From assembly GCA_023436075.1 (NCBI GenBank), contig JAEZKS010000071.1, positions 1 to 9,981 on the forward strand: a DNA stretch of 9,981 nucleotides, read 5' to 3'. The position numbers and the translations under genes are program-made. Below, piece after piece: positions 1-5,327 of this stretch (its first letter is position 1; every line of letters starts with the position of its first letter). Under the pieces are notes generated by a model, which worked only from the letters and a program-made list of their open reading frames with translations, made no database searches and was not told where the DNA came from. This DNA comes from Methanobacteriota archaeon (GTDB lineage Archaea; Halobacteriota; Methanocellia; Methanocellales; Methanocellaceae).

Positions 1-600
1 GTATTCCTCGAGGCCGGCGGCAAAGACCTGGCTGACTTCATCAAGGAGGAGTTGCCCGGCTTTGTCAAGGAATGGGAAGGTTCCCACGCCCGCATTGTTA
101 TTGATCCGCTCACTCCGGTGATCTGGGCCCACCAGGACAAGTATGAGCAGAGATCACTGATCTCCGAGTTATTCAAGCAGGCCAAGCTGATGGGCACGGT
201 CGTGAGCACAGTCGAGGAGCACGGCTCCACTGGCGAGATGACAGGATCGGAAACGATCATCCCCATGTACCTAGCGGATACGGTCATACACCTGAACGTG
301 CTTGGCATGGGTGAATTCCAGCGACAGGTCAAGGTGACTAAGTCGCGCCAGTCCTGGCACAGCGACGGCGGGCATCCCTATCGGTTCGTGCTCGGCATCG
401 GCTTCGTGGTGGACACGAGCGCGGTAGTCGGCAAGCGGACGGCCAAGCTGGATATCAAGGACAAGCAGATCGTCCAGGAGATCGGCAACCAGGAACATAT
501 GAAGCGGCTGGTCAGCTATCTGGAAAAGGCAGACCTCGGCGACATGACTCCGGGCCAGATCATCGAGATGCTGAAAGAAGACTACCGGGTCGCCCCATAG
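1..600 (+). CDS. KaiC/RadA-like RecA-superfamily ATPase, 3' part (5' end outside window)
   Basis: The reading frame is open from the first base, so this is the C-terminal 199 residues of a longer protein; the ATG/TTG-like codons near base 50 are internal. Residues 30-40 (ARIVIDPLTPV) form a hydrophobic strand ending in Asp35, the expected Walker B position. The following ISELFKQAKLMGTVVSTVEE segment, a STGEMTGSE stretch and the late VKVTKSRQSWHS strand match the C-terminal half of KaiC-domain ATPases in archaea. The Walker A would lie upstream and cannot be seen. Members of the family bind ATP and act as signalling or regulatory ATPases; no specific substrate can be named. The C-terminal tail (about residues 140-199) is charged and helical. 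The stop is ten bases before the ATG of a small zinc-ribbon gene, so the two are probably co-transcribed. The family call is fairly sure, the role is not. Confidence 0.78.
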   Translation, partial: VFLEAGGKDLADFIKEELPGFVKEWEGSHARIVIDPLTPVIWAHQDKYEQRSLISELFKQAKLMGTVVSTVEEHGSTGEMTGSETIIPMYLADTVIHLNVLGMGEFQRQVKVTKSRQSWHSDGGHPYRFVLGIGFVVDTSAVVGKRTAKLDIKDKQIVQEIGNQEHMKRLVSYLEKADLGDMTPGQIIEMLKEDYRVAP

Positions 601-609
601 GTCTTGCCC

Positions 610-828
610 ATGCGACAGGAAACTACCGAGATCGCCGCCTATCTGCCACCGGAAGGCAAAATGCGGTGCAGGAAGTGCAACAGCGACGCGGTTAAAGTGG
701 TCTTCTTCGAGAACGAGGGGAAGAAGTTCGCCGTCTGCGATGTCTGCGGCAACGTGCAGAATATCGGCGCGTGCCTGCAGGACCGCTACAGCAAGTGGAA
801 GCAATACCGGGAAGTGTCGCGGCAATAA
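610..828 (+). CDS. small zinc-ribbon protein
   Basis: This 72-residue protein carries two CxxC knuckles, C20-x2-C23 and C43-x2-C46, spaced 19 residues apart, which is the usual arrangement of a zinc ribbon; the second knuckle is followed by the typical Gly. There is no membrane segment or other domain. ATG 610 is preferred because AGGT at 599-602 sits seven bases upstream as a Shine-Dalgarno site; a TTG at 604 is in frame but too close to it. A second in-frame candidate is ATG 661, which has GGAAGG at 651-656 and would give a 55-residue protein beginning at the zinc ribbon itself. It lies directly behind the KaiC-like ATPase gene and is likely in its operon, suggesting a partner or nucleic-acid-binding accessory, but this is inference. 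No named family was recognised. Confidence 0.65.
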   Translation: MRQETTEIAAYLPPEGKMRCRKCNSDAVKVVFFENEGKKFAVCDVCGNVQNIGACLQDRYSKWKQYREVSRQ

Positions 829-1047
829 CGATGCTTCCTTTTGATATTTTTCGTTTCAGGCGCTATTCGCCAGATGTTAGTGCGGGCGACCTCCGTTGTG
901 ACTTGGGCAATCTCCGTTGCGGTCATGCAAAACACCTGCCCGAAAATCGTCTGCTCGATAAAAGCCTTAGATTATTACTATGAATAAAGTATATGATTTT
1001 CACTTGATTAGATAAACTTTATATATGTGTTTGTCTTACAGTTTATT
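829..1047. other. non-coding stretch, probable terminator tract then AT-rich promoter region
   Basis: No credible gene was found. Directly after the zinc-ribbon stop, the T-rich stretch 837-856 could terminate the upstream transcription unit in the archaeal way. A short hairpin (GGCG 859-862 / CGCC 868-871) and a repeated CTCCGTTG (891-898, 912-919) follow. From about 960 the DNA turns strongly AT-rich and leads into the TATA box of the candidate RNA gene. Confidence 0.4.
1014..1027 (+). promoter_or_regulatory. TATA box with purine-rich BRE for the candidate RNA
   Basis: TTTATATATG at 1018-1027, preceded by AAAC at 1014-1017, matches an archaeal BRE-TATA promoter. Counting about 25-27 bases from its centre puts the transcription start near 1048, just ahead of the hairpin series. 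No protein gene follows on this strand before 1720. Confidence 0.5.
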
Positions 1048-1273
1048 GCCTGTGGATTGAAGTCCATAAGCAAGTTATGCTGCAAGGCAAAGATATCACC
1101 TAAAACGAAAAACGGTAAAAACGTCCGGGGCCGGGAAACCCTCAGTACCGGCCCTGTTGCGCTCATAAGCGGCGATTACCAATCCCGTCTATGACATCAG
1201 ACGATACCGACCCCCGGATGCGAGGGTACAACCCACAGTACACCTCCCAGCCCTCGCATCAAAACTTTTTCTT
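1048..1273 (+). ncRNA. candidate structured non-coding RNA of unknown family
   Basis: Between a good TATA box (centre near 1022) and a hairpin plus T-run at 1217-1273 lie about 220 bases with no ORF but a dense series of hairpins: CATAA/TTATG (1065-1079), GGGCCGG/CCGGCCC (1128-1154), CGCT/AGCG with a CATA tetraloop (1160-1171), CGTCT/AGACG (1186-1203) and the 10-bp GATGCGAGGG/CCCTCGCATC (1217-1260). It is also more GC-rich than the flanking intergenic DNA, as expected of stable archaeal RNAs. No RNase P, SRP, 5S or box C/D signature was found, and no downstream gene on this strand suggests a riboswitch role. The next gene, tRNA-Val, is on the opposite strand, so a stand-alone RNA is the simplest reading. 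The ends are estimates. Confidence 0.42.
1217..1273 (+). terminator. terminator-like hairpin with T-run
   Basis: GATGCGAGGG (1217-1226) and CCCTCGCATC (1251-1260) pair perfectly over 10 bp around a 24-base loop, followed by AAAACTTTTTCTT (1261-1273). It would end the candidate RNA transcript. A competing pairing of its left arm with bases 1122-1130 is possible. Confidence 0.5.
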
Positions 1274-1313
1274 ATAAACAATTGTACGAAGGAAACTTTT
1301 CATAAAAGCGTAT

Positions 1314-1337
1314 GGGGAACTTTTTTGAAAGTTCCCC
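1314..1337. terminator. perfect 10-bp hairpin between convergent RNA genes
   Basis: GGGGAACTTT (1314-1323) and AAAGTTCCCC (1328-1337) form a perfect 10-bp stem with a four-base loop. It lies 21 bases beyond the 3' end of the minus-strand tRNA and past the plus-strand candidate RNA, so it could end transcription from either side. The T-rich loop edge and the flanking TTTT runs fit this role. Confidence 0.5.
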
Positions 1338-1357
1338 TGAAGTCCCTCAAAACTCTA

Positions 1358-1431
1358 TGGGCCCGAAGGGATTCGAACCCCTGATCTTCGCCGTGTAAAG
1401 GCGACGTCATAACCAACTAGACCACAGGCCC
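1358..1431 (-). tRNA. tRNA-Val (anticodon UAC)
   Basis: Read on the minus strand, a full cloverleaf folds. The acceptor stem is GGGCCTG with CGGGCCC (one G-U pair) and discriminator A at 1358. The D-arm is GTCT...TGAC with AGTTGGTTA between. The anticodon stem is TCGCC/GGCGA with loop TTTACAC, whose TAC (complement of 1395-1397) reads valine GUA/GUG codons. The T-arm is AGGGG-TTCGAAT-CCCTT. No CCA is encoded, so it must be added after transcription. No intron is visible. It is a single gene with no other tRNA next to it. Confidence 0.95.
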
Positions 1432-1457
1432 GCAGCAAGATTAAATGCCTGTACTTC

Positions 1458-1472
1458 CACTTAAACTTTTTG
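1458..1472 (-). promoter_or_regulatory. probable promoter of the tRNA gene
   Basis: On the minus strand AAAAAGTTTAAGTGG is centred about 34 bases upstream of the mature tRNA 5' end. Its purine-rich BRE-like part followed by TTTAAG fits an archaeal box A and allows a short 5' leader of several bases, to be removed by RNase P. Confidence 0.4.
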
Positions 1473-1719
1473 TCACCCTTTCGCACTCTCGCTCGCATTG
1501 TACCCGGGCAATGAGCCATTTCCCGCCGACAAGACTACATATTAGACCATGCATAGTTATTGATACAAAAAAGGCCGGGCTATGCGTCGCCTGCCTGCCA
1601 TGGCTTAAACAAGAGAGCCCTGCGGTTTCAATAAGAGACCCCTGCGGCTCGGTCACGCGCGAAGACGCCCCAAGCGGATTTCAACCCCGACCGTACCTCA
1701 AGCTAATAAAAACGTTAAG

Positions 1720-2529
1720 GTGGCTACCCTCCTGTACAGTAGTATCCTCATCCCCGTGTCGAGAACCACGAATATGAAATTCGTCCTCGAGTTCGTCAAG
1801 CACTTCCTTAATGATGGCGGCAGGATCACCTTCCTCCACGTCGTCGTGTCCAGCGTCCTTCCTGTCTCGCCGGGCGAGTGGCGGCAGGCGCTGAACGCGA
1901 TCTCGACAACGCACATGCTTGCCGCGACGTCGGAAGTGGACTACAAGGTGAGGAATGCCGAGTCCATTGTCCGGGGCGTGCTGGACGAGGCCGGCAAGGG
2001 CAGCTACGATCTCATTCTGTTCGCCAACTCGACCTACCGGAAACACGCGAGTCACCTGTTCGGCGGCAAGATCGACGAGATCATCCGGCGTACCCCTGTG
2101 GAGGTCGTCGTGTTGAGCTACCGGGATGACATGCCCCTGAAGTATCGGAAAATATTAATCCCGACATCCGGCTATCGGCACGCGCTGCGGGCTACCCGGC
2201 TGGCCGAGGTACTGGCGAAACGCCACGACAGCGATGTCACTGTACTGTACGTGGGCACGAACAAGGAGGACCCGAAAACGATCTTCGAGCCGGTAGCGGG
2301 CGACCTGAAGCTCAACGAGGTCCGGCATCGGATGCTCTTCCGGCACGGGCCCATCATCGAGTCGATCGTCGACGAGGCGGAAAAAGGCTACGACCTTGTC
2401 ATGATCGGCGCTACCGAGCGTCCGGCCTACTACCAGTACGTCGCCGGATCGACGGCAGATAGCCTGATCAGGAAGATGCCGTGTCCGGTCGTGATGGTGA
2501 AGACCCTGAAAAGTTTTGAGGACAGCTAA
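1720..2529 (+). CDS. tandem universal stress protein (two UspA domains)
   Basis: This soluble 269-residue protein contains two Usp folds. Domain 1 (about 4-133) starts with SSILIPVSRTTN and ends EVVVLS; domain 2 (about 143-262) starts with RKILIPTSGYRHALRATRLA and ends CPVVMVKTL. Each opens with the typical ILIP strand. The nucleotide-binding loop G-x2-G-x9-G-S/T is degenerate: domain 2 has G230-x2-E233-x9-G243-S244-T245, keeping the final GS, while domain 1 has only a GG remnant at 115-116. ATP binding is therefore possible in domain 2 and doubtful in domain 1. Usp proteins act in stress survival; in archaea such pairs are often the tail of transporters, but no membrane part is present here. 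GTG 1720 is used because the first strand begins at residue 8; ATG 1774 would cut it off. It appears to be a single-gene unit. Confidence 0.85.
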   Translation: MATLLYSSILIPVSRTTNMKFVLEFVKHFLNDGGRITFLHVVVSSVLPVSPGEWRQALNAISTTHMLAATSEVDYKVRNAESIVRGVLDEAGKGSYDLILFANSTYRKHASHLFGGKIDEIIRRTPVEVVVLSYRDDMPLKYRKILIPTSGYRHALRATRLAEVLAKRHDSDVTVLYVGTNKEDPKTIFEPVAGDLKLNEVRHRMLFRHGPIIESIVDEAEKGYDLVMIGATERPAYYQYVAGSTADSLIRKMPCPVVMVKTLKSFEDS

Positions 2530-2636
2530 GATATAAAGCGGCTGGCTGATGTGCCTTTCCAAGAAGGTTATCCAGATTCTCTATCGCGGCCTTCTAGTAT
2601 TCTAGTATAATCCTCTGTGTTCCATGAAAATCATTC

Positions 2637-2911
2637 GTCTCTGCGTTCTCTGCGCCTCCTCTGCGTTCTCTGCGAGCATTTAGTATGATGCATGCAGAAA
2701 CAGGGCAGATTTTCATGGCCAGCACTTGAAAAACCACATTTATCATCAACCGAGTTCTCTGCGCCGTCTCTGCGTACGCTGCGAGAAAAAACTGTTCTCT
2801 GGTACTCTATACTTAGCCTGAAACAGGGCAGCATCGCTAATCTCGTTAATACACTGTGCAGGACGCTAGTCCTCGCAGAGTTCGCGGAGACGGCGCAGAG
2901 AACGCAGAGAC
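2637..2911. repeat. CTCTGCG repeat unit in inverted arrangement
   Basis: GTCTCTGCGTTCTCTGCGCC at 2637-2656 recurs as an exact 20-base inverse at 2892-2911. The left arm runs on into a second CTCTGCGTTCTCTGCGAG copy (2660-2677). A middle copy with GCGCCGTCTCTGCGTACG lies near 2761-2778, and the right arm is flanked by a diverged copy from 2875. All share a CTCTGCG core. This looks like an interspersed intergenic repeat rather than an insertion sequence, since no transposase is present. Confidence 0.6.
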
Positions 2912-2957
2912 TGATTCGAATACCTGCTGAGATACTTGACAAAAAGATATGCGAACG

Positions 2958-2965
2958 ACTATAAC
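2958..2965 (+). promoter_or_regulatory. possible TATA box of the protease gene
   Basis: ACTATAAC at 2958-2965 lies about 20 bases before GTG 2982, and AAAAAGATATG at 2941-2951 is an alternative about 35 bases before it. Either would give a transcript with little or no leader, consistent with the missing Shine-Dalgarno site. The call is weak because both fit imperfectly. Confidence 0.25.
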
Positions 2966-2981
2966 CTTCTGATGTAAATTA

Positions 2982-3950
2982 GTGTGTATTGGAGTTGTTA
3001 CAATCACTTCCGGCTTGCACTTCGCCTACCTCCTCGCGCAGGCGACGTCTGGGAGCGGGGACATAGGCTCGCTGATCGGCGGGGCTGTCTCAGCCATATG
3101 GGCGTTCGTCAGCAACATCTGGATACTGCTGCTCATCATATTATTCATCATCCCGGTGCTGCAGCGCAATGCCGTCAACCGGGCCCGGGCCGCGATACTC
3201 ACAAGGATATCCCGTGAGCGCAAGTCCCAGGTGATCACGCTCATCCACCGGCAGGAGACCATCGCCTTCCTTGGCATCCCGCTGTCCCGGTACATCGACA
3301 TCGACGACAGCGAGGAAGTCCTCCGCGCCATCAGGACCACGCCCGACGACGTACCCATTGACCTGATCATGCACACGCCGGGCGGCATAGCGCTGGCGGC
3401 GACGCAGATCGCCCTGGCGCTGAAGGCGCACCCGGCGAAGAAGACAGTGATCGTTCCTCACTATGCCATGAGCGGCGGCACGATGATCGCGCTGGCGGCC
3501 GACGAGATACTGATGGACCCGCACGCCGTGATCGGGCCGGTCGACCCGCAGCTCGCCAACAAGGACGGCCAGTTCGCCGCCGCTTCCATCATCCGGGCGG
3601 TGGAGAAGAAGCCGGTGGATAAAATTGCCGACTCGACGCTCATGCTAGCCGACGACGCGAAGAAGGCGCAGGATCAGATGATCATGTTCGTCAGGGAAAT
3701 CATGAAAGGCAAGTGCGGCGAGGGGAATACTGATAAAATAATCAGCGAGCTGGTCATGGGCAAGTACACCCACGACTACCCCATCTTTCCGGCGCAGGCG
3801 AAGGAGCTGCTCGGCGACTGCGTGAAGATCGGCATCCCGAAGTCCGTTTACGAGTTGATGGAGTTCTACAGGATGGCCAGCGGCACGCGCCGGCCAGGGG
3901 TCGAGTACATCCCTGTCGCGCCACCGGGTGGCCCTCAGCAGCATCGATAG
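2982..3950 (+). CDS. membrane-anchored SDH-family Clp-fold serine protease
   Basis: The product is a 322-residue protein with an N-terminal membrane anchor (about 38-60) followed by a Clp/crotonase-fold protease domain. LIMHTPGG (128-135) is the oxyanion strand-loop. PHYAMSGGTMIALAADEI (159-176) carries the nucleophile, most likely Ser164 in the M-S-G-G turn. DPHAVIGPVDPQ (179-190) offers His181 as the likely general base. This is the pattern of the SDH/SppA-like proteases, which act on membrane or misfolded proteins. The catalytic part most likely lies in the cytoplasm behind a single anchor, but topology is inferred. The GTG start at 2982 has no Shine-Dalgarno site; a short-leader transcript is possible, and TTG 3015 is an alternative start that keeps the anchor. 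The C-terminal tail is Pro/Gly-rich. It appears monocistronic, with a terminator hairpin downstream. Confidence 0.83.
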   Translation: MCIGVVTITSGLHFAYLLAQATSGSGDIGSLIGGAVSAIWAFVSNIWILLLIILFIIPVLQRNAVNRARAAILTRISRERKSQVITLIHRQETIAFLGIPLSRYIDIDDSEEVLRAIRTTPDDVPIDLIMHTPGGIALAATQIALALKAHPAKKTVIVPHYAMSGGTMIALAADEILMDPHAVIGPVDPQLANKDGQFAAASIIRAVEKKPVDKIADSTLMLADDAKKAQDQMIMFVREIMKGKCGEGNTDKIISELVMGKYTHDYPIFPAQAKELLGDCVKIGIPKSVYELMEFYRMASGTRRPGVEYIPVAPPGGPQQHR

Positions 3951-4014
3951 CCGCATCGTAAAGCCCTGCCGTAAAAGCCTGTGGCCGCTCTGCCATCTTC
4001 CTCTTTTTGCGCGC

Positions 4015-4047
4015 GCGAGCGCCCGGTCGCCCAGGCGCTCGCTTTTT
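4015..4047 (+). terminator. terminator hairpin after the protease gene
   Basis: GCGAGCGCC (4015-4023) and GGCGCTCGC (4034-4042) form a perfect 9-bp GC-rich stem with a 10-base loop, followed at once by TTTTT (4043-4047). It separates the protease gene from the HTH operon, 65 bases past the protease stop. Confidence 0.7.
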
Positions 4048-4093
4048 CTATCGATAGTGTCGTTATGTAAACTATTAACGACTATTTGTAAAG

Positions 4094-4101
4094 TTTTATA
4101 T
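4094..4101 (+). promoter_or_regulatory. TATA box of the HTH-ABC operon
   Basis: TTTTATATA-type sequence centred near 4098 lies about 31 bases before ATG 4129, putting the transcription start near 4123. The mRNA would have almost no leader, which agrees with the lack of a Shine-Dalgarno site before this ATG. Confidence 0.55.
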
Positions 4102-4108
4102 ACTAAAA

Positions 4109-4124
4109 GTAAAGTATACTTTAC
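4109..4124. promoter_or_regulatory. palindromic operator GTAAAGTATACTTTAC
   Basis: A perfect 16-bp palindrome fills the space between the TATA box and the regulator's ATG and covers the predicted transcription start. A further GTAAAG half-site occurs at 4088-4093 on the other side of the TATA box, in the same orientation and 21 bases (two helical turns) upstream of the GTAAAG at 4109. Bound protein would block the promoter, so negative autoregulation by the adjacent HTH protein is the likely function. Confidence 0.6.
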
Positions 4125-4128
4125 ATAG

Positions 4129-4326
4129 ATGATCAATCGGCTGAAGGAACTCAGGGCCAGGCATGACATGACCCAGGAAGACCTGGCAGAGAAGGTGGGT
4201 GTATCCAGGCAGACGATCGTGGCCATTGAAAAGCAAAAGTATGACCCGTCATTGTCGCTGGCCTTCAGGCTAGCGCGATGCTTTGGGACGAAGATCGAGG
4301 ACATATTCGAGGATGATGAAAAATGA
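4129..4326 (+). CDS. XRE/Cro-type HTH transcriptional regulator (YozG-like)
   Basis: This 65-residue protein is essentially one helix-turn-helix domain. It begins MINRLKELRARHDMTQEDLA, continues with the recognition-helix segment VGVSRQTIVAIEKQKYDPSL (23-42) and ends in an acidic tail (EDIFEDDEK). The conserved SRQTI...IE.-K-YDPSL pattern is that of small YozG-type regulators, which are commonly found beside small membrane proteins and ABC transporters. It should bind DNA as a dimer, and the 16-bp palindrome directly upstream is the obvious target. ATG 4129 lies five bases behind that palindrome and has no Shine-Dalgarno site, as expected for a leaderless message. It is the first gene of the cluster running to 7757. 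No effector-binding domain is present, so the signal must come from elsewhere, perhaps from the membrane proteins behind it. Confidence 0.9.
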   Translation: MINRLKELRARHDMTQEDLAEKVGVSRQTIVAIEKQKYDPSLSLAFRLARCFGTKIEDIFEDDEK

Positions 4327-4451
4327 TAAGAAATGTATTGAGGTTCAACATCGGAGAGCTGAAACGTTCTACTTGCGCTATTAACTGGTATATGCCCTAT
4401 CATACGCATATTAGGCGGGCAGAGACTTGTCCTAATCTCATGGGGGAGTGA
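4323..4451 (+). CDS. possible small ORF overlapping both neighbours
   Basis: A 42-codon frame starts at ATG 4323, overlapping the regulator's TGA (ATGA), and ends at TGA 4449-4451, overlapping the GTG at 4448. The peptide begins MIRNVLRFNIGELKRS and is basic with two Cys and two Trp/Tyr-rich turns; it resembles no family I know. The frame also covers a short inverted pair ATTAGG/CCTAAT (4410-4415, 4431-4436). The overlap at both ends suggests translational coupling, but a frame of this length can easily arise by chance, and there is no separate Shine-Dalgarno site. Confidence 0.25.
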   Translation: MIRNVLRFNIGELKRSTCAINWYMPYHTHIRRAETCPNLMGE

Positions 4452-4453
4452 TT

Positions 4454-4861
4454 GTGCCCGGTAAAAAAATCAACATACAGCAATGGCTCTTGCCGCTGGC
4501 CGCAATCGTCGGCTTATTCCTGCTCCTGGCTGCTTACTCGATCGCCGGGGACCTGGAATGGTATTTCGTGGCCGGCATGGCGGTATACGTGGCCGTAATA
4601 TTCGTCGTGAGCGAATACCTGCAGTCCAGGGGAAAGCATCGTATCGACAAGCTCTACGATGAGCGACAGGCCCGGTGCACGATGATGGCGGCGAGGAACG
4701 GCTACTTGTTCGCATTGATCGCCATCGGGGGCGCAGCAGTTGTCTACAGTGCCGGGTACGACTCGATGGGGCTGATGGGGACATTAAGCATCTTGTATGC
4801 GCTTATCGTAGCCGTTCAGTTCCTGTCGTATCTTTACTATCTGGGCAAAGGCCTCGTCTGA
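4454..4861 (+). CDS. small integral membrane protein, DUF2178-like (copy 1)
   Basis: The 135-residue protein has four predicted membrane helices (about 12-30, 36-55, 82-101 and 108-128). Between helices 2 and 3 a cytoplasmic loop holds YDERQARCTMMAARNGYLFA, and the protein ends in LSYLYYLGKGLV. The D-E-R-x2-x-C-x-M-A-A-R-N-G loop is shared with the next gene and resembles the DERxxxx-A motif of DUF2178-type proteins found beside YozG-like regulators. Function is unknown; a role in sensing or in partnering the ABC exporter is inferred from position only. GTG 4454 is chosen over GTG 4448 because GGGGGAG (4442-4448) sits five bases upstream as a strong Shine-Dalgarno site. It precedes its paralogue by 21 bases. 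Confidence 0.72.
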   Translation: MPGKKINIQQWLLPLAAIVGLFLLLAAYSIAGDLEWYFVAGMAVYVAVIFVVSEYLQSRGKHRIDKLYDERQARCTMMAARNGYLFALIAIGGAAVVYSAGYDSMGLMGTLSILYALIVAVQFLSYLYYLGKGLV

Positions 4862-4882
4862 AGCAGAAAAGAGGACAATAAC

Positions 4883-5254
4883 ATGTTGAAAACTGAAGAA
4901 TCTAAAATCAGCATCGTGATATTGCTCACCTTCGCGTTATTGATCGTGAGCGGCATGTTCGAAGCCTATGTAATCTGGACAGCGGTGGCATTAGTGGCGC
5001 TACTGATCATACTCTGGGTCTACGCGTTGTTGTCAAAGAAAAGATATGGCGAGGCGCAGGACGAGCGGACAGCAAAGTGCTCGCTGATGGCGGCGAGAAA
5101 CGGCTTCGTCGTGGCCACGGTACTAATTGCCCTTATGGCTGCCGCATTCCGCACGGGCATCAACGACAACCCGATCGATCTGGTGCAGATAGTATGGGGT
5201 TTCGGCATCATGACATACCTGCTGTCCTATCTCTACTATAAGCGAATAGTTTAG
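4883..5254 (+). CDS. small integral membrane protein, DUF2178-like (copy 2)
   Basis: This 123-residue protein is a paralogue of the gene just before it: four predicted helices (about 9-27, 30-50, 73-92 and 99-117), a loop with QDERTAKCSLMAARNGFVVA, and the ending LSYLYYKRIV. The repeated D-E-R-x-A-(K/R)-C-(S/T)-x-M-A-A-R-N-G motif and the LSYLYY end show an old tandem duplication, since the helices themselves have diverged widely. A Cys within the conserved loop is kept in both copies. The ATG has a clear Shine-Dalgarno site, GAGGA at 4871-4875. The two proteins may form a heteromer. No enzyme motif is visible, and the function is unknown. Confidence 0.75.
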   Translation: MLKTEESKISIVILLTFALLIVSGMFEAYVIWTAVALVALLIILWVYALLSKKRYGEAQDERTAKCSLMAARNGFVVATVLIALMAAAFRTGINDNPIDLVQIVWGFGIMTYLLSYLYYKRIV

Positions 5255-5327
5255 CGCCGGAGACGTACAGGCAATGTCGATCATAGCTCGAAAAGGCCGA
5301 ATTTCATACAGGTGTCAGGAGAATATC

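Larger units (their letters stand above)
2530..2981. other. non-coding stretch carrying CTCTGCG repeats
   Basis: There is no convincing gene in these 452 bases. The stretch holds CTCTGCG-type repeats in both orientations, an 11-bp inverted pair CCATGAAAATC (2622-2632) / GATTTTCATGG (2708-2718), and a repeated GAAACAGGGCAG (2697-2708, 2820-2831). Short open frames across the repeats have no family features. Its last 40 bases probably hold the promoter of the protease gene. Confidence 0.6.

Noticed and set aside
604..609. TTG at 604 as the start of the zinc-ribbon gene
   Set aside because: The Shine-Dalgarno-like AGGT ends only one base before it, while ATG 610 has normal spacing.
1048..1273. 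Riboswitch controlling a protein gene
   Set aside because: The next gene on the same strand starts 450 bases later beyond two hairpins and an opposite-strand tRNA, so control in cis is unlikely.
1445..1777. A 110-residue plus-strand frame ahead of the stress-protein gene
   Set aside because: It overlaps the start of the Usp gene in another frame and crosses the tRNA promoter; composition is Pro/Ser/Arg-rich without a recognisable domain.
2637..2911. CRISPR array
   Set aside because: Repeats are irregular in spacing, vary in length and occur in both orientations, and no cas gene is near.
2631..2964. Open frames of about 90-100 residues on both strands across the CTCTGCG repeats
   Set aside because: They are made from repeat sequence, have no family motif, and open frames on both strands are expected from a low-complexity repeat.
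3645..4409. A 254-residue open frame on the minus strand
   Set aside because: It runs antisense through the protease gene, its terminator and the HTH gene; the plus-strand proteins have clear motifs, and this one has none.
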